Origin: Phaseolus vulgaris
Taxonomy: Eukaryota > Streptophyta > Magnoliopsida > Fabales > Fabaceae
Assembly (NCBI RefSeq): GCF_000499845.2
Contig: NC_023757.2
Span: 310,001-374,000, forward strand
DNA: 64,000 bases
Direction: 5' to 3'
Shown one piece after another: positions 11,838 to 24,130 of this stretch (position 1 is the stretch's first letter; the number at the start of each line of letters is the position of its first letter). Under the pieces are notes generated by a model. The model worked only from the letters and a program-made list of their open reading frames with translations, did no database searches and was not told the DNA's origin. Made by a program: the position numbers and the translations under genes.

Positions 11838-11923
11838 TATTACGAAGTGAACTTTAAGCTTAACTCAATCCCATAAAACCGGCTCAATGGAGTGAAGTTT
11901 GCACTCACTTATATATTATGATG
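11838..11923. repeat. Fragment of a legume dispersed repeat
   Basis: Contains 'taagcttaactcaatccc', 'aaaaccggctcaatgg' and 'tttgcactcacttatata'. From memory this resembles a repeat common in legume spacers ('aaccggctt..', 'tttgcacccactt..'). No ends are visible. Confidence 0.35.
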
Positions 11924-12366
11924 ATAATATTAATAGTAATAATAATATTATTATTAATATGAATAACGATATTAATAATAAAAATTATTATTATTATGAT
12001 TATTAATAGTATTATCATTATTATTATTAAAAATGACAATAATAATAATAGTAGCATTAGTAAAATAATAATAAAATTATTAATAATATTAATGCGTATA
12101 ATCATTACATATGAAAAAATTTCATATATAAATATTCTTAATAATTACCAAGAAAACTTTTCGTTAATCATTACATATGAAAAAAATTATGTATGTAAAT
12201 GCTCATATTTATCACATACGGAAAATTTCTTGTACGTAAATACTCCAATCACTAATACGGAAAAAAATTGTATGTGGATATTATTATTTTTATTATTAAT
12301 ATTATTATTATTATCACTATTATTATTATTATTATTATATTATTATTATTATTATTATTATTAATA
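11918..12366. repeat. AAT/ATT-rich low-complexity tract
   Basis: Long runs of imperfect (AAT)n and (ATT)n flank a central part in which 'tcattacatatgaaaaaa' occurs twice (about 12101 and 12168). The open frames through it are strings of Ile and Asn and are not genes. Confidence 0.7.
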
Positions 12367-13065
12367 TTAAGAATATGATAAGGTATAGTAGTTATTCAAT
12401 ATATGTTAAACATGGTAGGTTCATGTTTCTCCATCAATATATTGTTAATAATATTAATAAAAATAATAATATTACTATTCTAATTCAAAATTTAAATAAT
12501 TTTAAACTAAACTAAATAATTGTACACTTATATTAATGGAATTTTTTACACAGTATAATATTATAAACTCCATTTTAATTGCTTAAATGGCGAAAATGAG
12601 GATGATGAATTAATACATTTCATCGTAATGAATTAATATAATTCATCAACATAAGTAACAAGCGTTGAACACTTGAAAGTATGGTACTGTACAACGGCCT
12701 ATAATAACCCTATATAACATAACAATTTTAGGAATTATTACCTAATTTTGTTCTTTTCTTATTTGCAAATTTTATCTCAAAGTGCTATAATCTAAAAGAG
12801 CTTATATAAATTTAAATAAATATTAATAAAATTAAATTTACAAAAAAATATATAATATTAATTTTATATTTAATGCTTATTATAGTTCAAGCTTTGGTTA
12901 AGTACATTTTTTACTGGTTCACTTGGTTTTTTTTTTTCTAATTAACAAATCTTTTGATCTAAGGGTGTCATTTAACCACATGTTTGAATATAATTTTTTT
13001 TAGCAGGGTAATAATTTTTTAAAACATTATTTAAAAATAAATATGTTTGAGAAATTTATCGAAGT

Positions 13066-13443
13066 CATTACCAGAAAAGACATGAAATAGAAACCAATTT
13101 TAGAAAAAAAAATAATTAGATTCTATAGTAACTAAATTTGAGATCATTTTAGAAATTAAAAAAAATTGATTTCTAAATTAGTTTCTATTTTTCTTAAATG
13201 GTTTCTAAATTTGTATCTAATTAGCAACTAAGGTTTTAACTACCAATTATTTAGTTTATAAATTTGGTAGCAAAAACCTTCGTTGTTAATTAGTTACCAA
13301 TTTAAAAACCATTTAACAATAATAGAAACTATTTAGAAACAAAAAAAAATTAGTATATAAAATGGTTTCTAATTTAGTCACTATAACAACTAATTATTTT
13401 TGTCACTAAAAATTAATTTCTATTTCATGATTTTCTTGTAGTA
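13066..13443. mobile_element. CACTA-like foldback MITE in the gene 2 leader intron
   Basis: The ends read CATTACCAGAAAAGACATGA and TCATGATTTTCTTGTAGTA. It is flanked by AGT at 13063-13065 and 13444-13446. The region upstream of gene 4 shows the empty site with a single AGT (CTAAGTGATGAAAAGG). The interior arms are inverted repeats of each other. Confidence 0.75.
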
Positions 13444-13733
13444 AGTGATGAAAAGGACATTTAAAAAATCTTATTACACATAAACTTTTAAAACTAATCA
13501 TTCAAGTTATTAGATTTTTTTTATATTTTTATTGTGTATCCAATAATTGGCTATTTAAGATAAAAACATTAAATCTAATTCAAAAAATAACACATAACCT
13601 TTTTTTATGTAATTTCACAATAAAAATGATGTACTAGAAGATGTAAGAAATGATCTTAAATAAGTTTTTCTCTAATATATCTAAATATAATTATAAAAAT
13701 TATATAGAGCGTGTTCATTTTCTATTTTTTCAG

Positions 13734-13766
13734 GTTAAAGAAAGTTGTATTTGGTGGAATAGATTG
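13734..13766 (+). promoter_or_regulatory. 33-nt leader exon of gene 2
   Basis: It lies between the acceptor TTTTTTCAG (ending 13733) and ATGGAGTGTC at 13767. The same 33-nt length precedes the ATG of genes 3, 4 and 5 (27656-27688, 46796-46828, 59803-59835). This is why I start gene 2 at 13767 and not at the earlier in-frame ATG at 13650, which lies in the intron. Confidence 0.6.
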
Positions 13767-16635
13767 ATGGAGTGTCTCTTGGGTTTTGCATCTTCTGTTT
13801 CAAGAGATTTAGTGTGTGCAGCATTAAATCAATTGCGTTATCCTTACTACTTTAACAATTTCATTAAAAAGCTTGAAGAAGAAGAGGGTGTTTTGATTGT
13901 AACAAGAGATAGTGTCCAAAAATTTATTGTAAATGCCGAGAGACAAATGAGAAAGACTAGTGAAGTGGTTGAAAAGTGGTTGCAAGATGCTATCAGTGAC
14001 GTAGACAATGTGAATAAGTTGTTGAAAGAGGCAAAAACCAAAAAAATATGTTGCTTTGGTCACTGTCCAAATTGGATTTGGCGATATCGGGTAGGAAAAA
14101 AGTTAGCAAATAAAATTGTGTACCTTGAAAAGTTCATTGAAGAAGGTAGAAAATATGTGCCATTTGAGCGCATTGCTACACTTCCTTCAGGAACCCTTGA
14201 TATTCTCTTAGAAAAATGCATGAACTTTGAAAGTAGACAATCTGCATATGAGCAACTACTGGAAGCAGTGAAAAATAAAGATGTTTCCATGATTGGATTG
14301 TACGGGATGGGGGGTTGTGGTAAAACCACATTAGCAATGGAAGTTAGGAAATCAGTAGAAGCGGAACATCTTTTTGACAAAGTTCTTTTTGTGCCTATTT
14401 CAAGTATAGTGGAAGTTCGAAGGATCCAAGAAAATATTGCAAGTTCACTGCAATATACATTTTCTCCAGAAACTAAAGTAATGGAGAGAGCCCAACAATT
14501 GTGCTTGAGATTAACTCAGGAGAAAAAAATTCTTGTGATTCTAGATGATGTGTGGGAGAAGCTTGACTTTGGTGCCATTGGGATTCCCTCCTCTGAACAC
14601 CATAAAGGCTTCAAGATTCTCATTACCACTAGATCCGAAGATGTTTGTACTTCAATGGATTGTCAAAGAAAGATTTACTTGCCAATTTTAACAGATGAAG
14701 AAGCCTGGACTCTTTTCCAAAATAAAGCACTTATATCTAAAGGCACCCCTGATACCATAAAGCATATGGGAAGATTAATTTCTAATGAATGTAAAGGATT
14801 GCCAGTTGCCATTGCAGCTGTTGCTAGTAGTTTGAAGGGAAAAGTCGAGACGATATGGAGTGTTGCATTGAATAAATTGAGTAGTTCGAAGCCAATACAT
14901 ATTGAAGGAGGTTTGCCTGATCCCTACAAGTGCTTGCAGTTGAGCTATGATAATTTGGATACTGAAGAAGCTAAATCACTTTTTTTGTTGTGTTCTGTGT
15001 TCCCTGAAGATTTTGAAATTCCAGTTGAAATTTTAACAAGATGTGCAATAGGGTTAGGTGTAGTTGGAGAAGCACACTCATATGTGGAGGCAAAGAGTGA
15101 AGTGATTGCAACCAAAATTAAGCTTGTTAGTTCTTGTTTATTGTTGGATGAAAAGAATGGAGGTGTCAAAATGCATGACATAGTTCGCGATGTGGCCCAC
15201 TTGATAGCAAAGGATGAGAAAATAATCATCAAGTGCGAAGAGAAAAAAGATGTGATTGTCGAACAAAATTCAGTAACATACCTATGGTGTGTGAAATTTC
15301 CAAATGATTTGGATTGTTCCAATCTTGAGTTTTTATGCTTAAAGACAAAACTAGAAGAATCGGATGGAATTTTCAAAGGAATGAGAATGCTCAAAGTTTT
15401 GATTCTATTCAATGATAAAGTTAAAATAAGACCATTTTCAACAATGTCTTTAAAAACATTAACAAATCTTCATTGTCTAGTTATTTCTAATTATGAATTG
15501 AGTGGCTTCTCATTTGTAAGCGATATGAAGAAACTTCAAAGTCTTTCGTTGAATTGTTGTTCATTGCCTTCATTTCTTGAATTACAAACCGATGTTGCAA
15601 TTACACAAGTAACAACCTTAAAAATGTTAGGGTTGTACCTATGTGACATTAAAGGGAAGAAGTTTGAAGTGATCAAAAGAAGCCCACTACTAGAAGAGTT
15701 GTACATTATTGATATTAAAGGAGAATGGGATGCTAACAGTGAAGATAATATTGAATTCTTTAACACGTTTAGTGTCCCCCAAACACTACAAGGGTATGAA
15801 ATTGTATTAGGATCCCATAATTTTGATGATTATATTTATTTTCAATCTCGTCCCAGAACTCTATTACTTAACCATTTTCACATATCAAATGAGGTAATTA
15901 AGGGTCTGGCAAAAAAAGCAACAGTTCTATTTGTAGCAAATATTCAGGAAGGCGCAAAAAATATCATGCCTGATATATTTCAAATTGAAGGAGGAGGTTT
16001 GGATGAGCTGATTAATTTTCATATACGTAATTCTAAAGAGATAGAGTGTTTGATTGAAACTAGTAACCATTTGAGTGAGGTGGTAACTCCCTTCTGTAAG
16101 TTGCATACATTGAGAATGCATAACATGGAAAATCTAAGAGCTTTATGGCATTGTTTTCAACCTGCCAATGGGCCTTTTGAGAACTTAGAGGAGCTGTATT
16201 TGAGTGATTGTCCACAGTTGACATCTCTCTTCACGTATGTCGTTGCTCGATGTTTGGTACAATTGAAAACATTAGAAATAACAAAATGTGATGGACTGAA
16301 GCATATATTAGCAGATGATGACAAAATGAAGAAAAGTCAAGGTGAATTCACCACTGGGCATCCTGTACAAATATTCCAGAATCTTCAGGAAGTAAAGGTA
16401 AATGGATGTAGAGAATTAAAAGATATATTCTCGACCAGTGTTGTAAGAGGCTTAGCTCAATTGAAAGTGCTCAAGATAAAAGAATGCAACATGTTAGATC
16501 AAATATTTGGGGATATTGATCCATTAGCGTCCCGGGATAAAAAAAAAGAACTTGTTGAAACCGTTGAGGAAGGTAAGCATCCACATTCGTATAACACTTC
16601 AATTTCATCAACAACAACTATGAATAATAGCCCAG
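13767..16635 (+). CDS. Gene 2 exon 1: coiled coil, NB-ARC, first LRRs
   Basis: It begins MECLLGFASSVSRDLVC. The coiled coil covers roughly residues 1-140 and contains the cysteine-rich 'CCFGHCPNW' stretch. P-loop GMGGCGKTT is at residues 180-188, kinase 2 ILVILDDVW at 255-263, GLPVAIAA at about 344, and MHD at 469-471. I see no EDVID motif, which fits the RPS2/RPS5-like branch of CNLs. HLFDKVLF groups this copy with gene 4. In-phase donors lie after 16572 and after 16635. Confidence 0.92.
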
Positions 16636-19600
16636 GTACATTTTTCCTTTTGCATTTCTAAATATGTTTAAGAGTGTATTAGGAAATCTACATGTTATTG
16701 CTTAGTTAGTTACATCAAAACTGCTAATCTGTTATTTTTTATTCACAAGGTTCAAACTCAAGACATTACTAATCTAGTTTTACTTGAACCAACTACTTGT
16801 TAATACACTAGCAGCAAAATTTGTCTCCAGTCAAAATTAAAGACAATTATATTTTCATTTTAAACTTTTTAGACAATTTAGAATTATTTAAAGAAAATTA
16901 TTTTGTATGATTCTTTTCATCACTATTAACCGATCGTTTGATGCTTAGGATTGTGGTTTAGTCCCTAGAAACCAATGTTGTTAAAATCAGAATGTAACTT
17001 GCACACGTAACATATATATAATGTCCTCTAATGTGTTGAACGATATTTTTCTTTTTTGTAATTTGTTGCCAGGAACTTTATCCAGCCTTGCAATCCTTAG
17101 CATAAAAGATTGTCCGAAGTTAGGCTCAATTTTTACAGCATCTATAGCTAAGACCTTGACTTCTCTGGAAAAATTGATCATAAAAAGGTGCAATAGTTTG
17201 AAGCATATAGTAACTCATGAAAGGGTCAATCAACAGAAGGAAAACATTGTCAAGGATGGCTATGAGTTTCAGAGTGATATTTCAACCTTCCAGAGATTGA
17301 AAAAGCTATACATCAGTGAATGTGACTTATTGCAACAAAATAATACTCAAATTGAGCTTCTTGCTTTAAAAGTACTCACACTTGATCGTATCATGGATAA
17401 CACTATTCTAGACAATTATCATGTAAAATGTCCATCCTTGGGAGAACTATCATTGGCTATTGGGAGATGTGTTGAATTTTCCACAATAAATTGTTCAACG
17501 GATGCTTTGAAAGCTAGACAAGAGGATTATATTGCAATCAAGGTATGATTATCATAACTTACTTTTTCTCTTTCGTCTTGTATTTACAAAAATTACTCTA
17601 AACATTTGAATTGCACAATCATGTTTGTGCTAAAAATAAAAAATGGTCTTACAAGCACTATACCAAAGGTGCAACATGAATTTTTAATATCTAAGTATTA
17701 GGATAGATTATTTGTAGTATATTACTTTTGTGAAATTATTCTCTTTTCAACTTTCTCTTATTGTGTTAAACAAAAATAATTTATTTTCATAAACAAACAA
17801 GTGAATCTACACAATGAGTGGTATATCTTAAAATTTTAATTTTCACAAATAGTATGTTAGAAATGAAATACATTAATAATTAAAGTTAAGATACTAATTA
17901 GTTTGATTTAACAAGTAACTTGGTGTATATATTGCAGATATGGAACTCAGATTTTGTTCCCCCAATTGAAAGTGTTCAGTATCTTTCAAAACAACCACAT
18001 GGTTTGACCTTGCTTATTATGCATAACATAAGAGAGATTGAACTGAAAGGCTTTGATAAGGTAAAGTACCTTTTTAAATGGTCCATTGCTTCATTATTGA
18101 TGTTGGAAATCTTGACAATTGAGGAATGTCACGGACTTGAGCACATTATAGACACTGAGGATGAATATGGCAAAGAGAATTTGAATGCAATCTTCCCGAA
18201 CTTAAGAGAGCTTAAGGTGAGTGATTGTGGCCAATTGAAATATATGCTTGGTCAATATCCCGTAACTAATCAGGATTGTGAGGAGATTCATATTCATTTC
18301 TCATCATTGGAAATGCTCTCTCTTTATAAACTACCAAATTTTGTTAGCATTTGTACTACCAACACTTTCAGTGTGACGTGGCCATCTTTGAAGAGGTTTA
18401 AGTGTTCTGAATGTTCCTATCCATTTTATAATTCTATTAATTGTCTGACGGCTCCTACCAATTCAAGAGAACCTATCAGCGTAAGTAAGAAGGTAGCTTG
18501 TCTTTATTTTTATGATTATTAGTTATTTGTTCCTTTTTATTTTGTTTTTAGATTTTTTTTTGCATTTCCTATGAATGTCTTGCAGGATCCAAAAGGGGTT
18601 CAGAACCATTTCCTCAGTTTGCAAACGCTATCCGTAAGGAATTGTGAAGTAGAAGGTATTTTTTTTCTTAATGGACATGAAATGATTGGGCAACAAGTGA
18701 GTTTAAGGTTAGAGGAATTGTGGTTGGAAAATCTACCTCAGATGACTTATATTTGGGTGGCTTCTAAGATTTCAGTTAATCTCCAACATCTTACTACATT
18801 AGAAATAATGGGATGTGCAAAATTGGAAGTAATTTTTCCTCCGTTTGTTTTAAGAAGCTTACAAAAGTTGAAAAGCCTATTCATAAAAGAATGCATGGAA
18901 TTGAAGCAGATTATTGGATGTGAAATAGAAGCTTCAAATAATTATTTTACCTTCTCAAATCTTGAAAAATTAGAAATAATGGGATGTGAAAAATTGGAAG
19001 TAATCTTTCCTTTGTCTGTTTTAAGAAACTTACAAAAGTTGAAAAGCCTAATCATAAAAGAATGTATGGAATTGAAGCAGATTATTGGATGTGAAATAGA
19101 AGCTTCAAATAATTCTTTTACCTTCTCAAATCTTGAAATATTAGAAATAATGGGATGTGCAAAATTGGAAGTACTCTTTCCTCCGTCTGTTTTAAGAAGC
19201 TTACAAAAGTTGAAAATCATAATCATAAAAGAATGCATGGAATTGAAGCAGATTATTGGATGTGAAATAGAAGCTTCAAATAATTCTTTTATCTTCCCAA
19301 ATCTTGAAATATTAGAAATATTGGGATGTGCAAAATTGGAAGTAATCTTTCCTCCCTCTGTTTTAAGAAGCTTACAAAAGTTGAAAGGCCTAATCATAAA
19401 AGAATGCACGGAATTGAAGCAGATTGTTGGATGTGAACAAGAATCTTCAAAGAATTCTTTTACCTTCTCAAATCTTCAAAGATTAGAGATAATTGGATGT
19501 GCAAAATTGGAAGTAATCTTTCCAAAGTATGTTTTGAGATGCCTACCAGAGTTGATTATTGTGAAGATAAGAAAATGTGAAGAATTAAGAGAAATCATTA

Positions 19601-20467
19601 AAGAGGATGTGGAGGATAAAAAATGGTCTAATCTTGTTTCTCCTCAGCCATGCTTCCCAAAACTAGAAGCATTGTATGTTGGACATTGCCACAAGCTGAA
19701 AAAATGTACCTTTGGATCTGCATCTATTGACCTTCCCAATCTTCATCTTTTGATCATAAGTGGAGCCTCTGAACTAGAAGAGTTTGTTGGATGTGGACAA
19801 GGAAAAGGTGACGAGTTGGGAAAGACAAAACTTGAGCTTCCAAGACTCAAACTTTTAATATTTACACATCTTTCAAGCCTTGGCCAAGAGACTGAATTGC
19901 CGAATTTAAAGAATTGTTTTATCTACAAATGTCCAAAACTCTCCTTGATTTCAACAACTACTCTTGGGGAGCTCAGAGAAAATTTTCCTTTTGAAGGTAA
20001 ATACTATACAAAGTCTTCAAATATAAAATGTTGTTAGAAGATTTTATGAGTAAATGCTAGTGCTAACTCTCAAGTCAAAAAAGAGGTTTACGACTTTGAA
20101 ATTAAATGTAATACAATTTTATTAGACTCAAATTATTTAAAGAAACTAACTTTTAGTTATTTTCACATTAATAACTTATGTTTGAATCAATTTATATGAG
20201 TTACACCTATTTAATTTAATCTATATATCTTATTTAGCATTAGTGTACTGTTACTGCTAAATGTTTTGAATCCGCTTGTTAAATCCAAACTCCACAATCC
20301 ACAATTAAACCTGTTAATCCACAATTAAATCCCTCTATTTCACCTAAAGAAAATATATTTACAAATTAACTTTTTAAATTATTTTTTATTTTTAATTGTA
20401 GTGATGCATCATGGAAAGTTGAGGTTGTATTTCATTTTTGTTATGTGTTTCATTGTCACATGAATTC

Positions 20468-20507
<40 letters not shown>

Positions 20508-23500
20508 TTATTTTTGTTACAGATTTCATAAACACTAATCTTTTTGACGTATATGACTTCATGCGATGTTTAGATGAAGATTATGATAGCAGTGAGTTCA
20601 CTTCATCACAGGTCAGAACCAACCAATCAATGAATGTTTAATAACATTGTTGTCTTATTATTAGGAGAATTGTTTTCAATTTTAACTCACATGGTAGAAA
20701 AAAAATAAGACTTCAGATCATAAATAAGACCACGAGTCACAAAAATAAAAAGAATATATTTTTATCTTAAAATTATATATATTTCTACCAACAATTAAAA
20801 AAAATATATTCCTCAATGATGGAATTTTTTGAGGAAGATCCTGGTTCAGAGGTATTGGAAAGGGATTCAGAGCATAACTCACAGGTTTGCATACAATAAA
20901 CTCTTCTAAATATTAGAGAAAGTGAATGACTTAACATACTTTAGCAGATTGCAGAATTTGAGTGGTGTCGAAGAAGGAACAACATTAGATAACTTCATTG
21001 AAATTAGTAAACTAAAATATGAAGAAGAAGGAAGTATAATCAAAAGGAAAGTTACCTTACCAATCTTAGCTTTATCATTGTAAACTCTATTCTTGAAACT
21101 CACAACATTTATTGAAAAAAGTGTACTTGTTTAGAATTTTAAAGCCCACCTCTTATTTGTTTGGCAACTTCTCTACTTAAAATAGCTTAGCACATAAGTG
21201 TAATAACTCCTAAACCTAGAAATGAATTTTGTGATACTAAGATCAACATGCACTTGAAGAAAACAAAACCACTACAACTCGCTTAAACTACTATCATACA
21301 ACCACAACTACTATCATACAACCACATGATGTACATTAAAAATTGAGGTCCTTTCAAACTTAAGAGTCTCTAACTCAATAGTATTTTTTCAATTTGTGAT
21401 ACACAGGAGATTGGGAATGTAGGAAATAAAAGCATTGAAGAGGGGCCTGCAAAAGAGGGTGATAAGACAAAACCTTTGTCAAGTGGTGTTGAAGACATTA
21501 GTACTGGAGGTGGTGTTGCAACTCACATTGAGTCTGGTGGCATGGACATACTTGCACAAGTATCCAAGGTTGTTGAACAAGATGGTAAGATGAATGAAGG
21601 CATGACAGGATTGAATCTGTTAGATGAACAAGAGGAAATACATATTTCTAACAACAACATTCACATTTCTCCAGGTTTTTTATTTCTTATTTTCTCGTTT
21701 CCATCCTATATTTTCATATCACCCTCTCAAACTTTTTACAGCTTCTGCAGATATTCGTGCAAGATTGGGAGCATATAAACATTTTGTTGATATGGATGAT
21801 GCACAAATTGCTCTTCTGGTGGAGGCAATAACAACATATCCTCATCTTTGGAATGCTAGCGAGAAGTTCAGTGAGCGCTTTCAAGCTTGGAGGTTGAAAA
21901 TTTTGGCAGATATGTTATTGTTCCTACAAAAGGAAAGTGGCAATTGTGTTATTCCTCAAAAAGAAAAATATTTCCTTAAACTATGTGAAGAAGCTGTTGA
22001 GATTGGATTTGAGAGTTCATGGGTAGATGAAATGCGTCAACGTGTTATGGTCAGGGATCCTAAGCTAAGAGAGGAAATTGCACAGAGACAAATGGATGAG
22101 AATCCTAAGAGGTATGTTCATTTAACTTCTTTACAAAGTAATGTAAAGAACGAATGAAATTAAGAGTCTTAAATGACTTTGTTGATGCCCAGATAAAATG
22201 CATTAGTTTTTCGTGAATTGGAAGTTATATCTCTATGTTTTGGTTGTTTCTGTTTCTGTTTTTATATACATTGTGGTTGTATCTGCAATCCTTACAAGAT
22301 TGATACCATCTATTTCTTAGTTTTTTGTTCTTTGGGATGCATAAAGAAAAAAATTTAAGTTTCTTACACAGGTCTAGTATTGTGGAGATGGTACAAGATT
22401 CCCAGACTATTGAACATGGTGATGGGCCTAATGAAAACTGCAAAAGAACTTCTTCAAGTGTGAAGACCCAGAATGTTAATAGTGACTTCGAAAAAGGTTC
22501 TAATTTGGTTGACAAAGAAGGTGAAATAGTTGTTGTTTCTAATGACCGCATTGTGACTGCGAGAAATGAAGAACCAGAGAAGGAATTTGTTGCAAAAGTT
22601 TCCACTTCAGAAATACCAAGAACAACAACATCATTAACAAACTCGCAACCAGTTGAAAGGCCAAGTCCAAGTTACTTGAATATACCTCTACGTGAAACAC
22701 ACTCAAATGTGAGTCTAAAAATATTTTTCGAGTATTGGATGAAATAATAGTATTGAGTCTACAATGATTTTACACTTATTCATTACTTTGTTTAGGCATT
22801 GGTGGACAAACAACGGATTAGTGAACCGTGTTGGATGAACCAACAAAAGCCACTAGGAGAAATTGTAAGTAGCCCCAAAGCTCCTCAGGTAAATGTCAAA
22901 CAAAATAAAATCGAGGCATTTTATTGGCACACATGTTGTCATTTTCAAAATAAAACTGCATACACCAAAACTACATATTTTTTTGTTCTTGTGCAGAGTA
23001 TTATTGAGCGAGTTGATGTTGGGGAAACCATAGCAAAGAACACCAATATGGCAACTTCGTTAATTAATTCTGAATCCATTGACTCACAGTTGGACCAAAT
23101 ATTTACTTTGCAAACTAAATCACATCCACATGTAAGTTTATTTTATGCAATTCATATTTCCAACATATTTGGTCAGCATAAAAATGATGTTGCCATTTCA
23201 ATTTATCATTTTCCGCAAGATTGGAATTAAAAAACAAAAAGTACTGAATTCCAAGTTGAAATTTAAATTTAATGAATTTGTTACCATCACTCCTACAAAT
23301 ATGTTTTGCTTTGATAAAAAATGGTTTAAGGAACTCAATGACTTAGTTCTAACGACTTTTCTATTATATTTTCTTCTTATTCCTCCAAGAGTGAAATTAG
23401 GAGAAGTCAAACTGAGGCACGCACTACTAAAGAAAGTGAAGGTCATCCTAAAATTATTCAAGACTTTGGGGCCAATGGTATCATGAGTTTATTTGAACCA

Positions 23501-24130
23501 GTTGTTGGGGGGAAAGAGGGTGAAGACAACATAGTTGGAAAGATCCTTGTTGAGTTGGAAAAGTATCTAAAGATGTCTTTGAAGGACATAGTTAGCTCTG
23601 AGACTAACAACATTCGCCTTTTGTCAGTTCTTAATTTCTTGTCCAACCTTCCTTTCAAAGATGTAACTCTATCAGATGGACTCAAAGATGTTATAGGCAT
23701 TATGCAGCAAGAGTTCCCAAGCATTATATGCTCCTTTAAGCAAGGCTTTGCTACCACTGAGAAGTTGGCAAAATTTGAAGCTCGTGAAAAGGAGGTGGCC
23801 ATTTCTCTTGGTTCCAAGATTTCTGAGGCAAAGAATTTTTATGGTGAAGCTCAACTGAAGAAAGTAGTTTTAAAGGAACAAATCATTAGGTTGAAGGAAG
23901 AAATAAAAGTTTGTGAGGATGCCTTATCATCTCTGGAGGAGGAAAAACATAAATGCATTGCGGAAACTATTAGGTACAAAATGGAGCCTGAAAATGTGAG
24001 GAAAGATAATTCTCAAATGGTGGAAGATCAAAGAAAAGTTCAACAAAAATTGTTTGAGATGGCTTATAAATGGTCGCTTCTATGTAGTCAATATGAGTAC
24101 AATCGAATGGTTGCCAGAAATTCCTCATGA
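13767..24130 (+). CDS. CNL resistance-type gene 2 (B type), apparently intact, with C-terminal module
   Basis: Eleven coding exons: 13767-16635, 17073-17542, 17938-18480, 18586-19996, 20523-20611, 21407-21674, 21742-22111, 22372-22708, 22796-22864, 22997-23131 and 23390-24130. All junction phases match and the sum is 7,302 nt, giving 2,433 residues with the distal exon 1 donor or 2,412 with the proximal one. The order is coiled coil, NB-ARC, a long LRR region, an acidic linker, the exon 8 module, a second linker and a C-terminal helical/coiled-coil domain. Plant CNLs of the RPS2/At4g27190 kind usually end after the LRRs, so the last 600 or so residues are extra. An AATAAA lies near 24365. It is the best candidate in the window for a working receptor. 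The exon model is mine and unsupported by transcripts. Confidence 0.82.
17073..18480 (+). CDS. Gene 2 exons 2 and 3: LRRs
   Basis: The exons are 17073-17542 and 17938-18480. Exon 2 is 84 bp shorter than in gene 1, through an in-frame loss of the 'FPISFVGGM' part. Exon 3 is 543 bp, the same in genes 1-4. The exon 3 donor is AGC/GTAAGT. The LRR spacing continues from exon 1. Confidence 0.85.
18586..19996 (+). CDS. Gene 2 exon 4: expanded LRR exon
   Basis: At 1,411 bp it is 513 bp (exactly 3 x 171) longer than the 898-bp exon 4 of genes 3 and 4. The extra length is tandem copies of a 57-residue, two-LRR unit with 'LEIMGCAKLEVIFPPSVLR' and 'IIKECMELKQIIGCE'. The frame is kept throughout. Donor GAAG/GTAAAT follows 19996. 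Confidence 0.9.
18801..19484 (+). repeat. 171-bp tandem repeat inside gene 2 exon 4
   Basis: The motif 'agaaataatgggatgtg' starts at 18801, 18972, 19143 and 19314 (AGAAATATTGGG in the last), with a diverged fifth start at 19485. Every step is 171 bp. Copies 2-4 are nearly identical over their whole length. Confidence 0.92.
20471..20502. repeat. (TA)n microsatellite in gene 2 intron 4
   Basis: About 16 TA units just upstream of the exon 5 acceptor TTGTTACAG. The other genes have a much shorter run here. Confidence 0.8.
20523..20611 (+). CDS. Gene 2 exon 5: small linker
   Basis: TTGTTACAG/ATTTC acceptor and TCACAG/GTCAGA donor. It runs from phase 1 to phase 0 and encodes 29 complete codons, acidic, ending SSEFTSSQ as in gene 1. 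Confidence 0.65.
20816..20883 (+). pseudogene. Remnant of exon 6 in gene 2
   Basis: Encodes MMEFFEEDPGSE.. similar to exon 6 of gene 4 (53327-53404), with a donor-like CACAG/GTTTGC. The 5' part and acceptor are missing. Exon 6 is phase 0 to 0, so skipping it keeps the frame. Confidence 0.5.
21407..23131 (+). CDS. Gene 2 exons 7-11: linker and exon 8 module
   Basis: The exons are 21407-21674, 21742-22111, 22372-22708, 22796-22864 and 22997-23131. Exon 7 is an acidic linker. Exon 8 (123 codons) holds the conserved module with 'RLGAYKHFVDMDDAQ', 'TTYPHLWNASEKFSERF' and 'GFESSWVDEMRQRV'. Exons 9-11 are polar, low-complexity and Ser/Thr/Glu-rich. Each junction has a pyrimidine-rich acceptor ending in AG, and phases are 0, 1, 2, 0, 0, 0. 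The exon 8 helical module has no motif I can tie to a known activity. Confidence 0.75.
23390..24130 (+). CDS. Gene 2 exon 12: C-terminal helical and coiled-coil domain
   Basis: It follows the pyrimidine-rich acceptor CTTATTCCTCCAAG. It is 247 codons including stop. The first part has 'VELEKYLKMSLKDIVSSE' and 'LPFKDVTLSDGLKD', and the second a long heptad region around 'KEQIIRLKEEIKVCEDALSS'. It ends YKWSLLCSQYEYNR. The length is the same in genes 1 and 3. The function is not recognised; it may mediate pairing or act as an integrated bait. Confidence 0.8.
   Translation, partial: SEIRRSQTEARTTKESEGHPKIIQDFGANGIMSLFEPVVGGKEGEDNIVGKILVELEKYLKMSLKDIVSSETNNIRLLSVLNFLSNLPFKDVTLSDGLKDVIGIMQQEFPSIICSFKQGFATTEKLAKFEAREKEVAISLGSKISEAKNFYGEAQLKKVVLKEQIIRLKEEIKVCEDALSSLEEEKHKCIAETIRYKMEPENVRKDNSQMVEDQRKVQQKLFEMAYKWSLLCSQYEYNRMVARNSS

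Larger units (their letters stand above)
10384..13733. other. AT-rich interval, predicted leader intron of gene 2
   Basis: No convincing protein gene is present. It contains a 40-bp minisatellite, a dispersed-repeat fragment, an AAT-rich tract and a foldback element, listed separately. The 33-nt exon 13734-13766 follows the acceptor. Confidence 0.45.

Noticed and set aside
11905..12364. Open frames on both strands made mostly of Ile, Asn and Leu.
   Set aside because: They come from the AAT/ATT low-complexity tract.
13650..13766. An earlier in-frame ATG for gene 2 that would add 39 residues.
   Set aside because: The added stretch crosses a good acceptor (TTTTTTCAG) and has no match before genes 3, 4 and 5, which all start at the MECLLGF position.
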